NCBI GenBank assembly: GCA_947625125.1 | Contig: CANQNF010000002.1 | Span: forward strand, 88,824 to 152,823 | Source: an uncultured Clostridia bacterium | GTDB taxonomy: Bacteria > Bacillota > Clostridia > Oscillospirales > Ruminococcaceae | Direction: 5' to 3' | Length of the DNA stretch: 64,000 bases | Part shown: in pieces, positions 32,571-41,900 of the stretch | Position numbering within the stretch: position 1 is the stretch's first letter | Layout: every line of letters starts with the position of its first letter | The notes under the pieces: model-generated | The model's input: only the letters and a program-made list of their open reading frames with translations | Database searches by the model: none | What the model was told of the DNA's origin: nothing | Program-made: the position numbers and the translations under genes

Positions 32571-33169
32571 TTTACGGTTACATCAGGGTCAGCACGAAGG
32601 AACAGAACGAGGATCGGCAGCTGATAGCTATGGCTCAGGCGAACGTCCCGCCCGAGAATATCTTTATGGATAAGCAATCGGGCAAGGACTTCAATCGTCC
32701 AAACTATAAGCGACTATTGCGGAAACTCAAGTGCGATGACGTGCTTTATATCAAGAGTATCGACCGCCTTGGGCGAAACTATGAGGAAATACAGCAGCAA
32801 TGGAGAATCATCACAAAAGATAAAGGCGTGGATATTTGTGTAATTGATATGCCGCTGCTTGATACCCGTCGTGGAAAAGACCTTGTTGGCACGTTTTTAA
32901 GCGACATCGTTCTGCAAGTGCTGTCGTTTGTCGCGGAAAACGAACGCACGAACATCAGGCAACGTCAAGCAGAGGGAATTGCGGCGGCAAAAGCTCGCGG
33001 AGTGAGATTCGGCAGACCGCCCGAGCCGCTGCCCGAGAACTTTTACAGCAATTATCAACGATGGCGGGCGGGAAAAATCACAGGCACAGCAGCCGCAAAA
33101 GCCTGTAATATGCCGCTTTCAACGTTTCGTTACAGGGCAGAGATTTACAAAAAGTCTGCTATTTTGTAG
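32567..33169 (+). CDS. Serine recombinase (resolvase/invertase family)
   Basis: The 200-residue enzyme has the small serine-recombinase layout. The catalytic Ser9 is in YGYIRVST, EDRQLIAM follows, and the active-site arginines lie in SIDRLGRNYEEI and in the ENERTNIRQRQAEGIAAAKARG helix. A C-terminal helix-turn-helix has KITGTAAAKACNMPLSTFRYR. It cuts and rejoins DNA at paired sites to resolve or invert. The start at 32567 overlaps the previous stop by four bases and has GGGG upstream. A perfect terminator contains its stop codon. It borders the Tad locus and may have moved the preceding accessory unit. Confidence 0.93.
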   Translation: MIYGYIRVSTKEQNEDRQLIAMAQANVPPENIFMDKQSGKDFNRPNYKRLLRKLKCDDVLYIKSIDRLGRNYEEIQQQWRIITKDKGVDICVIDMPLLDTRRGKDLVGTFLSDIVLQVLSFVAENERTNIRQRQAEGIAAAKARGVRFGRPPEPLPENFYSNYQRWRAGKITGTAAAKACNMPLSTFRYRAEIYKKSAIL

Positions 33170-33182
33170 CAGACCGTTTTTA
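33154..33182 (+). terminator. Terminator of the recombinase unit
   Basis: GTCTGCTA (33154-33161) pairs perfectly with TAGCAGAC (33167-33174), followed by CGTTTTT. The TAG stop is the start of the second arm. Confidence 0.9.
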
Positions 33183-33371
33183 CAACAATGTGTAGTTTTT
33201 TGTAAATGCGTGGCAAAAAAAATAATCTACAATATTATACTACATAATTCTTAAAAAATCAAGTCCCAATTGTCCGAATATGAGCAAAACTGCCGAAAAA
33301 AATCAACAAAATTTCCTTGGCAAAAATGTACACTTATTTGCAAAACCGTGTTTTGTCGGGAGGAATGGCAT

Positions 33372-34451
33372 ATGAAGATAAAGGTCGAAATACTTGTCAA
33401 GGACGAATCCTATCGTCAAAGGATTACGGACAATCTGATCGCCAAGTATTCAAACGTTTCGGAACAATATTCGCTGGAAATATACTCCACAACAAAGCTC
33501 AATATAGCACTTGATTTTGTTCGGGAGAAAAAGATCGACATATTGATAGCGGACAAAGAGTTTGCCATAGATTACGACATTCTCCCACAAAACTGCGAAT
33601 TTGCGTGGTTTGTTGACGATCGGGAAGTAGTGACCCATAACGGTAAAACTGCGATATGCAGATTCCAGACAGTCGATCAGATTTACAAACAGATTCTCAA
33701 GCTTTGCGCTGATCATATTGAGGATGTTCTGAATAAATATTCCATTGGTAATTGCAGAATGATAGCTTTCCTTTCTGTCAGTGGAGGCGCCGGGGCTTCG
33801 TCGCTGGCTGCTTCCGCTGCAATAAATCTTGCGTCAAACGGCAAAAAGGTACTTTATCTCAATCTTGAAAGATTGGGTTCCGACGTTTTCTTTACCGGAG
33901 ATGGAAGAGATGATCTCGGCGACGTTTTTAAAGCTTTGCAGAGCAAGAGCGTAAATATACAGATGATACTTGAAAGCTGCATAAAACAGGACAAAAGCGG
34001 GGTTTATTTCTATTCCAAACCCGCACAAGCGCTGTACACCGTCGAGATGTTTGAGCGATACCCGGCTCTTTTGTCGAAAATGCTTTTGGAATTGATGAAC
34101 TGCGGAAAATACGAGGTCGTAATTCTTGACGTCGACTTCGGTCTTGAAGCCGAAGATCTTGAGCTGCTCGATAAAGCTTCAAGGATAATCTGGGTGGGCG
34201 ACGGCTCGGAAACGTCAAATTCTAAGCTCGTGAGCGCATATAAAGCGGTTGAGGCTATTGAGGAAAATCAGGATATATCGCTTCTCAACAGAATCGGCGT
34301 CATTTATAACAAGTTCAGTAAAAAAACCTGTCTGACCGTGGACAATATTGATCTTCAAAGGATAGCCGGCATTCCGAGATATGAACATCTCACGTCGAAA
34401 AAGGTAGTGGAAAGCCTATCAAAGCTTGATATCTATTCTAAGCTGATTTAA
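33372..34451 (+). CDS. tadZ: TadZ/CpaE-like pilus localisation ATPase
   Basis: The 359-residue protein has an N-terminal receiver-like domain (to about residue 125) followed by a MinD/ParA-type ATPase domain starting FLSVSGGAGASSLAASAAINLASNGKKVLYLNLE. TadZ places the Tad pilus machine in the cell. The P-loop is degenerate: the position of the deviant lysine is Ser and the second lysine is replaced by Ala (GGAGASS), a pattern seen in some clostridial TadZ proteins, so ATP hydrolysis may be weak. I start it at 33372, seven bases after GGGAGG. It heads the Tad operon, followed 12 bases later by tadA. Confidence 0.85.
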   Translation: MKIKVEILVKDESYRQRITDNLIAKYSNVSEQYSLEIYSTTKLNIALDFVREKKIDILIADKEFAIDYDILPQNCEFAWFVDDREVVTHNGKTAICRFQTVDQIYKQILKLCADHIEDVLNKYSIGNCRMIAFLSVSGGAGASSLAASAAINLASNGKKVLYLNLERLGSDVFFTGDGRDDLGDVFKALQSKSVNIQMILESCIKQDKSGVYFYSKPAQALYTVEMFERYPALLSKMLLELMNCGKYEVVILDVDFGLEAEDLELLDKASRIIWVGDGSETSNSKLVSAYKAVEAIEENQDISLLNRIGVIYNKFSKKTCLTVDNIDLQRIAGIPRYEHLTSKKVVESLSKLDIYSKLI

Positions 34452-34463
34452 CGGGTGAGCTAT

Positions 34464-35702
34464 ATGACCGTAGAACAAGAACAAAAATTAGTTGCAGAAA
34501 TACGAGAATATGTTACAACGAGCCTTCCTTTAAGCACTATTCAAGACGATGAATTGATGCAGCGTATCGAGGACATCACCGCCTCAAGGATCGCAGGGCA
34601 GTACTGTCCCATCAGCCAGCAGGTGTCGATTTCCGAGCAGGTCTACAATTCGATTCGAGGTTTCGGTCTTTTGGATTCGATCATCAAGGACGAGACCATA
34701 ACCGAAGTGATGATAAACGGTCCGGATCACATTTTTATAGAGCAGAACGGAAAGCTTTTTAAGCTCGACAAGAAATTTGAAAGCCAAAGGCAGCTCGAGA
34801 GCATTATTCAAAGAATAGTCGGACTTGCCGGAAGAGAGGTCAATCAGGCAAATCCTATTTGCGATACCAGACTTCCCGACGGTTCGCGTGTAAATGCGGT
34901 ATTGCCGCCTATAGCTCTCTGCGGACCGACGCTCACAATAAGACGTTTTTCCAAGACGCCGATGACAATGGAGAGGCTGATACGCTACGGCTCTATCACC
35001 CCCGAGATAGCAGATGTTTTAAAGCTTCTTGTAAAAGCTAAGTATAACATCTTTATCAGCGGAGGAACAGGCTCGGGAAAAACTACATTTTTAAATGCTC
35101 TTTCCAATTTTATCCCTAAAGACGAGAGGGTCATAACGATAGAGGATTCGGCAGAATTGCAGATAACCGGGATCGAGAATCTTGTAAGCATGGAGACGAG
35201 AAACGCAAACGCTTCGGGAGCGGGGCAGATTACCATCAAAGACCTCATCAAGTCGTCTCTCCGTATGCGTCCCGAGAGAATAATCGTAGGCGAGGTCAGA
35301 GGCGGCGAGGCTCTTGATATGCTCCAAGCAATGAATACCGGTCACGACGGTTCGCTTTCGACCGGCCACGCCAACTCCACTAAAGATATGCTTTCAAGGC
35401 TTGAAACAATGGTTTTACAGAATACCGAGGGTTTGCCGCTCGAAGCGGTCAGACAGCAGATAGCCTCGGCGGTGGATATTATAATCCACCTTTCAAGGCT
35501 TCGCGACCGTTCAAGAAAGACTATGGAGATCACCGAGGTTGCGGGATATGAAAACGGGCAGATAGTTCTGAATCCGCTCTATGTTTTTGAGGAAGATGAG
35601 CGCAGCACCCCCGAAAAGGTGTCCGGCTCGCTCAGGAGAACCAAGAACGAAATGATAAACACGATAAAGCTGCAAATGGCGGGGATAAGGACAAAAATTT
35701 GA
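34464..35702 (+). CDS. tadA: Tad pilus assembly ATPase TadA/CpaF
   Basis: This hexameric secretion ATPase powers extension and retraction of the pilus. The 412-residue protein shows the TadA order. N-terminal helices and the segment TEVMINGPDHIFIEQNG come first, then the Walker A GGTGSGKTTFLNAL, the Asp box VITIEDSAELQI, Walker B MRPERIIVGEVRGGEALDML, and the His box STGHANSTKDMLSRLE. The ATG at 34464 has GGGTGA six bases upstream; a GTG nine bases earlier is an alternative. Length is typical of clostridial CpaF. Confidence 0.96.
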   Translation: MTVEQEQKLVAEIREYVTTSLPLSTIQDDELMQRIEDITASRIAGQYCPISQQVSISEQVYNSIRGFGLLDSIIKDETITEVMINGPDHIFIEQNGKLFKLDKKFESQRQLESIIQRIVGLAGREVNQANPICDTRLPDGSRVNAVLPPIALCGPTLTIRRFSKTPMTMERLIRYGSITPEIADVLKLLVKAKYNIFISGGTGSGKTTFLNALSNFIPKDERVITIEDSAELQITGIENLVSMETRNANASGAGQITIKDLIKSSLRMRPERIIVGEVRGGEALDMLQAMNTGHDGSLSTGHANSTKDMLSRLETMVLQNTEGLPLEAVRQQIASAVDIIIHLSRLRDRSRKTMEITEVAGYENGQIVLNPLYVFEEDERSTPEKVSGSLRRTKNEMINTIKLQMAGIRTKI

Positions 35703-35711
35703 GGTGTCGGA

Positions 35712-36569
35712 ATGATGAAAAAGAAGAAAGACAACGCAGCCGAGCCGCAGTATTACACTTCGGCGACAAATATGCGCACACTTAATTATAAGGTGTATTA
35801 CATGAATCCTCTTGAAAAGGCGGCATATTTTATTCTCGCCTTTGCAGTTGGTGCAGCCGTAGGATATCTTTTTTACGGAGGCATAGGCAAGGACGAGTTC
35901 GGAATGCCGACTACGCTTACATATGTGTTGAATATTGCGATACCGGCGGCCGTCGGACTTATTGCGGGAAAGTTGTTTATTCCGATGAGAACTTCCTCAA
36001 TTATTGCTAAGAGGAAAAAGGAACTTAACGTGCAGTTCAGAGATATGCTTGAATCGCTCACGACCTCTCTGAGCGCAGGTAAAAACGTCAACGATTCTTT
36101 CTTCTCAATCTATGAGGATTTAAAGGTTCAATATAATGAGGATTCCTTTATTATAAACGAGCTCGAGGTCATCATCGCCGGTCTTCACAACAACGTTCCG
36201 ATAGAAGAAATGCTTCAAGACTTTGGTGCTCGAAGCGGAAACGACGATATAAAAAGCTTTGCGGATGTATTCTCTGTAAGCTATAGAAAGGGCGTAAACA
36301 TCAAGGATGTAATCAGAAACACTCACAGTATTTTGAGCGATAAGATGGAGATTGCTGAAGATATAGAGACGCTGATCACATCAAACAAGACTGAGCAGAA
36401 CATTATGATCGCGATGCCGATAATTCTCGTCGGCATGATAAAGATGATGAGCCCGGATTTTGCTTCAAATTTCGTCACTCCCTCGGGCATCGTCTCCACG
36501 ACGATAAGCATAGTTGTATTTGTGGCAGCGTACTTTATCGGAAAAACCATTATGGACATAAAGATTTAG
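35712..36569 (+). CDS. tadB: Tad pilus inner-membrane platform protein TadB
   Basis: The 285-residue protein has two N-terminal membrane helices (AAYFILAFAVGAAVGYLFY and LNIAIPAAVGLIAGKLF). A GspF-type cytosolic domain follows with the conserved FRDMLESLTTSLSAGKNVNDSF, and one or two C-terminal helices. Together with TadC it forms the membrane platform on which pilin is assembled. Tad loci normally carry two such proteins in tandem, as here. A GAGGTG ribosome site precedes the ATG pair. Confidence 0.9.
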   Translation: MMKKKKDNAAEPQYYTSATNMRTLNYKVYYMNPLEKAAYFILAFAVGAAVGYLFYGGIGKDEFGMPTTLTYVLNIAIPAAVGLIAGKLFIPMRTSSIIAKRKKELNVQFRDMLESLTTSLSAGKNVNDSFFSIYEDLKVQYNEDSFIINELEVIIAGLHNNVPIEEMLQDFGARSGNDDIKSFADVFSVSYRKGVNIKDVIRNTHSILSDKMEIAEDIETLITSNKTEQNIMIAMPIILVGMIKMMSPDFASNFVTPSGIVSTTISIVVFVAAYFIGKTIMDIKI

Positions 36570-36578
36570 GAGAATTGT

Positions 36579-37454
36579 ATGTTTGGACTGAGTCAGCTGG
36601 ATTCATATATGATAATCATCGGCGCCGTCTCGCTCGTGATATGGTGGCTTCTCTACCTTAACGGGCTCCGCTATAGCTCAATGTTCGACTCCCTTGACGA
36701 TAAGGAATTCAGATTCAAAAGCCTTTACGGCATGGGTTACGGTATCCTTCAGATGATACGTTATAAATATAAAAGCAAGGGCGACAGAAAGCTCAGGCAG
36801 CAGCTCGAGGTACTTTATGGCGAGAAATATTGCGAGTATTATCTCAGAGTGATACACTCCCAGCAGATTTCTATGGCGATAACTGTATTCGTTCTTTCGT
36901 TTGCGGTTTACGGTCTCTCCTCGGAAATTGCAGCGTTTGCCATCATGCTCATGTTCTCCGGCGTTGCATACTATTATTTCGGTACGCTCACCTCCAAGAA
37001 ATTGCTTGCCAGATCAGAACAGCTGCTTCATGATTTTTCGGAAGTCGTGTCAAAGCTCGCTCTTCTTACAAATGCCGGAATGATATTAAAAGAAGCTTGG
37101 CAGGAAGTCGCGTTTGCCGGAGATGGGATAATTTACAGCGAAATGCGTACCACTGTTTCGGAGATGAACAACGGTGTCGCCGAGATAGACGCTATCTATA
37201 ATTTCGGCATGAGATGCATGATCCCGGAGGTAAAAAAGTTTGCTTCAACCGTTATGCAGGGCATGGAAAAGGGAAGTGGGGATCTCTCGATCATGCTCAC
37301 GGAGCAGAGCAAAGAGGTCTGGCAGATGAAAAAGCAGCTTGTAAGACGAGAGGGAGAAAGGGCTTCAAGCAAGCTTTTATTCCCGCTTTGCATAATGTTT
37401 ATAGGCATACTTATCATGATACTTGTCCCGATATTTACAAATCTTGGAATATAG
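36579..37454 (+). CDS. tadC: Tad pilus inner-membrane platform protein TadC
   Basis: The 291-residue protein is the second GspF-domain platform subunit, with helices near the N-terminus (MIIIGAVSLVIWWLLYL), in the middle (MAITVFVLSFAVYGL, AAFAIMLMFSGVAYYYF) and at the end (LFPLCIMFIGILIMILVPIF). The cytosolic domain has EVVSKLALLTNAGMILKEAW and GMEKGSGDLSIML. Its last codons (IFTNLGI, stop) matter elsewhere: the same bases appear as a relic upstream of three other pilin genes in this locus. Confidence 0.9.
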   Translation: MFGLSQLDSYMIIIGAVSLVIWWLLYLNGLRYSSMFDSLDDKEFRFKSLYGMGYGILQMIRYKYKSKGDRKLRQQLEVLYGEKYCEYYLRVIHSQQISMAITVFVLSFAVYGLSSEIAAFAIMLMFSGVAYYYFGTLTSKKLLARSEQLLHDFSEVVSKLALLTNAGMILKEAWQEVAFAGDGIIYSEMRTTVSEMNNGVAEIDAIYNFGMRCMIPEVKKFASTVMQGMEKGSGDLSIMLTEQSKEVWQMKKQLVRREGERASSKLLFPLCIMFIGILIMILVPIFTNLGI

Positions 37455-37462
37455 GTGATAAA

Positions 37463-37690
37463 ATGAATATTCTATCTAAAATAAAGTCATTTTTTACGGA
37501 TGAGAGCGGCAAGGTAAAGAAGGCAATAATTGTCATTTTGGTTATAGTGATCATCCTTGTAATTTTGGCATTGGTGTTTAAATTTGTAGTAATACCGTTT
37601 ATAGAAAGTTTGTTTATCTATCTGAGAGAGCCGGCTCCCGCGCCAACCGAGCTTAATGCAATACTTGCTTCTGGCATTTACAAATATTGA
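37463..37690 (+). CDS. Flp-like type IV pilin, copy 1
   Basis: The 75-residue protein is MNILSKIKSFFTDESGKVKK followed by a long hydrophobic helix (AIIVILVIVIILVILALVFKFVV) and a short Pro-rich tail. A short basic leader ending in Gly before a hydrophobic helix is the plan of Flp/type IVb pilins, which a prepilin peptidase cuts after the Gly; here the cut would follow ESG. The canonical Glu5 of mature pilin is absent. AGGTGA precedes the ATG. Its last residues IYKY are encoded by a duplicated piece of the tadC end. Confidence 0.8.
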   Translation: MNILSKIKSFFTDESGKVKKAIIVILVIVIILVILALVFKFVVIPFIESLFIYLREPAPAPTELNAILASGIYKY

Positions 37691-37707
37691 AACATAGGTG
37701 AAGCATG

Positions 37708-37917
37708 ATGAATAGTATTTTATCAAAAATCAAGTCGTTTTTCACAGATGAGAGCGGCAAAGCAAAGACGGTTATTATTGTTATCTTGGTCGTTGTGATA
37801 ATACTTATCCTTTTGGCTGTGATTTTCAGGGATCAGATAATGAACATTTATGATCAGGTCACTCAGCCGATAGGACCGGGAGGATTACCGCCCGAACATT
37901 ACTTAACTGCAAATTGA
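37708..37917 (+). CDS. Flp-like type IV pilin, copy 2
   Basis: The 69-residue protein (MNSILSKIKSFFTDESGKAK, then VIIVILVVVIILILLAVIF) is a diverged duplicate of copy 1 with a different tail (QVTQPIGPGGLPPEHY). The upstream segment copies that of copy 1, including a decayed tadC end. I use the second of two adjacent ATG codons because it aligns with copy 1 and has better spacing to AGGTGA. It and the next pilin would supply alternative pilin subunits. Confidence 0.78.
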   Translation: MNSILSKIKSFFTDESGKAKTVIIVILVVVIILILLAVIFRDQIMNIYDQVTQPIGPGGLPPEHYLTAN

Positions 37918-37962
37918 TTTTAAATCAATGCATATAAAATTATTCGGAAAGGAGGAAAAATC

Positions 37963-38196
37963 ATGTTATTTCAGCAGATGAACGTCTGGTGCAATTATGT
38001 CTGGTTCAAACTCAAGAACTTCTTTGAAAGCGAAAAGGGTGCGGTTGATATAATTGCGATCGTAGTCATGATCGGCATTGTGGTATTAGTGGCTGTTGTC
38101 TTCAAAGACAGACTTATTGAGCTTGTGAATCATTTATTTGATGTTCTTGATACAAGTTCCGAAGATGTAATCAAAAATGCTCCTACCGAAAATTGA
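37963..38196 (+). CDS. flp: Flp-type pilin, distinct lineage
   Basis: The 77-residue protein has a longer leader (LFQQMNVWCNYVWFKLKNFFESEKG) and a hydrophobic segment AVDIIAIVVMIGIVVLVAVVFK, closer to the Flp1-like consensus than copies 1 and 2. It is probably the main pilin, with cleavage between Gly and Ala. AAAGGAGG precedes the ATG. It is unrelated to copies 1 and 2 apart from the shared pilin plan. An inverted repeat with TATATCGGAG-GGGATT-ACTCC-type bases follows near 38205-38245. Confidence 0.82.
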   Translation: MLFQQMNVWCNYVWFKLKNFFESEKGAVDIIAIVVMIGIVVLVAVVFKDRLIELVNHLFDVLDTSSEDVIKNAPTEN

Positions 38197-38271
38197 CGTT
38201 TATAAAAGGATATATCGGAGGGGATTACTCCTCTCCGATATATCGAAATCATAGAAAGGAGGACAAGAAAG

Positions 38272-38928
38272 ATGATCAGAAAGAAATTCGCAAAAGACGA
38301 GGACGGAGCGGTTGTAATTATAGAAGCCGTATTTGTCTTTCCGATCATGTTTATTGTGCTTTTTCTGCTGATTTTTCTCGGAAATGCTTTTTATGTGAAA
38401 TCACAGGTGGAGGCGTCGGTAGTGAGCCTTGCTATCAAGGGCTCAAATTATTGCGCCGATCCGCTTCTTGAAACTATTATTGAAAATGACTCGCTTCCGT
38501 CTTTAAAAGAACTGGATATACAACCGTATCGATATATTTTTGGCGGAATGGGAGACGTCGAAAAGATGATCGAGGACGAGATTTCACAGGAGTTTGAGAA
38601 AAAATCACAGTCTTTTTTCAAGGGCATGAAGCCCAATCTTAAATCTTCGCTCAACGGGATCGCGAAATATAACAATTACGTTGTGTATTCGACCTTCTCA
38701 GTGCAGTTGAAATATGACATTACCTTCCCGATAAGATTTCTCGGTTCTTCCGAGCCGATAATCCTCACGATAAATTCGAGAGCGGAGGTACCGGTGAACG
38801 ATTCTGCCGAATTTATCAGGAACACCGACATGGTAATCGACCTTTTGGGCAGTACGAAGATCGGAAAGGGAATATCCGACGCATTCAGCAAAGTAAACAG
38901 CTTTATATCAAGCTTCGCAAAAAAGTGA
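38272..38928 (+). CDS. tadE: TadE-like pseudopilin
   Basis: The 218-residue protein has the TadE/TadG-like N-terminus: a charged leader MIRKKFAKDEDGA, then VVIIEAVFVFPIMFIVLFLLIFLG, with cleavage expected after DG and the conserved Glu at position 6 of the mature helix. The rest is a predicted periplasmic-side beta domain with no recognised motif. Pseudopilins of this class prime Tad pilus assembly. It lies ten bases before the giant DUF5702 gene. Confidence 0.85.
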   Translation: MIRKKFAKDEDGAVVIIEAVFVFPIMFIVLFLLIFLGNAFYVKSQVEASVVSLAIKGSNYCADPLLETIIENDSLPSLKELDIQPYRYIFGGMGDVEKMIEDEISQEFEKKSQSFFKGMKPNLKSSLNGIAKYNNYVVYSTFSVQLKYDITFPIRFLGSSEPIILTINSRAEVPVNDSAEFIRNTDMVIDLLGSTKIGKGISDAFSKVNSFISSFAKK

Positions 38929-38937
38929 GGGCTGAAA

Positions 38938-41900
38938 ATGAAATTTCTGTACAGAAATCGAGGCGCAGTCTCAGTTTTTCTCGTTATAATATTGCTTCCC
39001 ATGCTTCTTGTGTCCTCAATGTTTGTGGACGCAAGCCGTGTGAAGCTTTCAAGATCGGTTCTTGATTCCGCAGCCGATTTAACACTTAATACGGCGCTGA
39101 CGGATTATGACACGATGCTCAAGGATATGTACGGTCTTTTTGCGACTGCTCAGGATACCGAGGAGTTGTATGAACGTCTTGAAAAGTATTATACAACATG
39201 CATAACTTCCTCGGGGGTCAGCGACGAAGAGGCAGAGGGATATGTCGATCAGTTGATGGCTCAGCTTGGTTTGGTTGCCGATGGAGCCGATACCTCAGAC
39301 CTTTTAGGAATACAGGTCACTGATTTTGACATTTCAAAGAGAACCGACGCAAGTCTTGCAAACGCTGCTGTTTTAGAAAAACAGATAGTTGAGTTTATGA
39401 AATATCGGGCGCCGATAAATACGGGTCTCAGCTTTCTCTCATCGTTAAAAAGCTTCAAAACCCTCGGTAAGCAGACGGAGCTTGTCGACAAGCGCAAGGA
39501 ATATTACGAGGGCCAACAGAATGTAATGGAAAACGCTCAGCTGGCCTGGAAAGAGATATATGAATACAACAAGTGCGGTTTTGCAAATCAGGACGACTAC
39601 CTGACGAAAATGAAGGAGGATTTTGAACAAAACTTTGATGACCTGTATCATGAATATTCGATTAAGACAATAAAGGATTTGTACGATGCTCAGGATTATG
39701 ACGGATTTGATCCGAGGCTTTATTCTATCGTAAATGAGGATTATACATTTGTTTTCTATCATAACGGCGAAGAGGTCAGAGATAATGCAAAAGGAATGCC
39801 GATAATGTATTTAAACCATGATAAGAATCAGCGGCATGAAATATTTCGTGAGAGCCTAAAGTATACTCTCGATCACCCGGCGACATTATCGGACGTACAG
39901 GATATTTTAGAAAATCTTAACAACCTTAAAGAGAAGATAAGCGACGAAATAGTTGAGTTGATATACTATGACGACGCTTCCTATAATCTTCAGGTGCTTG
40001 TACAGTCAAACCGCCTGAAGCAATATGAAACGCTGACCGATGACTTTAAAGAGATGTATAGGTATTATTTCCTGCTCAGAAATGCAGAGAAAACCTGCGG
40101 CACCGAAGTAATGGCGACAAGGGTAACGATGTTTGGCGATTCATCTCCCAAAGAGCTCGGACAATATGCAAATTCCTTGCAGATAGATTCAGAAGTACTA
40201 TGGAAGAATGAGCTTAAAAATACAATTGAACGACTAAATACCGATTATCAACATTTTCGAGATGAAATAGTCCATGCCAACGCTACAGATACAACAGAAG
40301 TAAATGAAGGGCTAAATCAAATACATAATGCGGCAGCTTCATATAGGCAAAACGTCGAAGACGGCATTACTCATCTTGAAGCGGCAAAGGGCTATTTAAA
40401 AAGCATTTATGACGCTGTAAAACCAGATGGAAACCTTGATCAACTTAAAAATAGCTGGCAAGATGTCGCAAATGACAGCGAGCTTGTCAATACACCGCTC
40501 GCCTCGCAGGACAAAGCAGAAATCGAAAGTCTGTCTACTTATCTGAATGCTGAGGATGTTCAAAAACTGATAACAAGAATCGAAAATATTATAAATAATC
40601 TCCAGACGCTCAGGGAGCAGATAGATTCAGTCAAGTATTTCGGTGTATTTCCTCAAGAAATAAATGGATATGTTGATTTAGAAAAAATTCTGGAAAACAA
40701 TATCGGTGCTGACAAACTAAAATCGGTTCCGATCAATGCTGTAGAGCTCAACTCCCAGGCAGAGGCGTGGGTTCAGGGAAAATATATTGTTGGAGCGCCG
40801 CTTGACATTTCATGGGAAAACCAGCAGGGCACTGAGCCAAACCTGACAAAGGGAGAAAAGCTTAACTTCTATTCCTATCTTTACGGTCATTTCGGAGCAT
40901 CCGGCAGCGGAGAAATGCCGGATACAAAAAATGCTGAAGATGAGTATAGCGATATTAAAAAAATAATACAGCAAAAAGCAGACGCAGAACTTTCCAAAAG
41001 CGGCATTAGTAAAGAAGAACCTAAGGAGGTCGAGACGGGTAATAACGACGGCGGGAAAGAAAGCGAAAAAAATAAGAATACCGATGATGGCCCAAAAGAG
41101 TTAATAAATATGAAAAACAGGCCGTCAGCTGATCCTAATCTTAGCAAAGACGGAGCCGGAAGTTCAAAAATAGACACAAGTCAAAATGCTGCAAAGAATT
41201 CATCAACTTCTATTTCCAATATGCTTGGAGATCTTGGCGCAGCAATTGCGCGAATGGGAACCGATTTGAGGGATAAGCTATATGTTTCGGACTATATTTT
41301 AAGTATGCTTAGCTATGATACTATAGAGAAAGAGTTTAAAAATAAAAATCCTGATGTTGCAAAAGAGGCTAAACCGGTATCTTTGACATTGACGCCGATA
41401 GACGCTGAACATAATTATGCCTATCTGAATGAAGTGGAATATATTATATACGGCGGCAAAAACGCTTCCAACTCTTTTAAGGCTTACGGTTCAATTTACG
41501 GTATAAGACTGGCTTTCAATCTGATATATGCATTTATGGATTCAAGCATACGTGACGGAGCATTTGCAATTGCCACGCCTATTTCCGCCGCAACGTTGGG
41601 GGTTATTCCGGTCCCACTGATACAGGCTGCAATAATAATCGGGCTTGCTTGTCTTGAATCATCTCTGGATATTGCGCAGCTGAAATTAGGAGAAAAGGTC
41701 CCGCTGTTTAAGGACGGTAATACTTGGCGTTGTTCAGTACAAGGAGGAATCAAAAAAGCCGAAGAAGTTGTAGTGAATGCCGCCGGAGAACTTCTTGATT
41801 ATACAAGCGATAAGCTGAGCGAGATGATAGATGAAGGCGGGGATAAAATAAAAGATTATGCAACAGGCGCATTTGACGACCTGATTACTCGCAATGCAAA

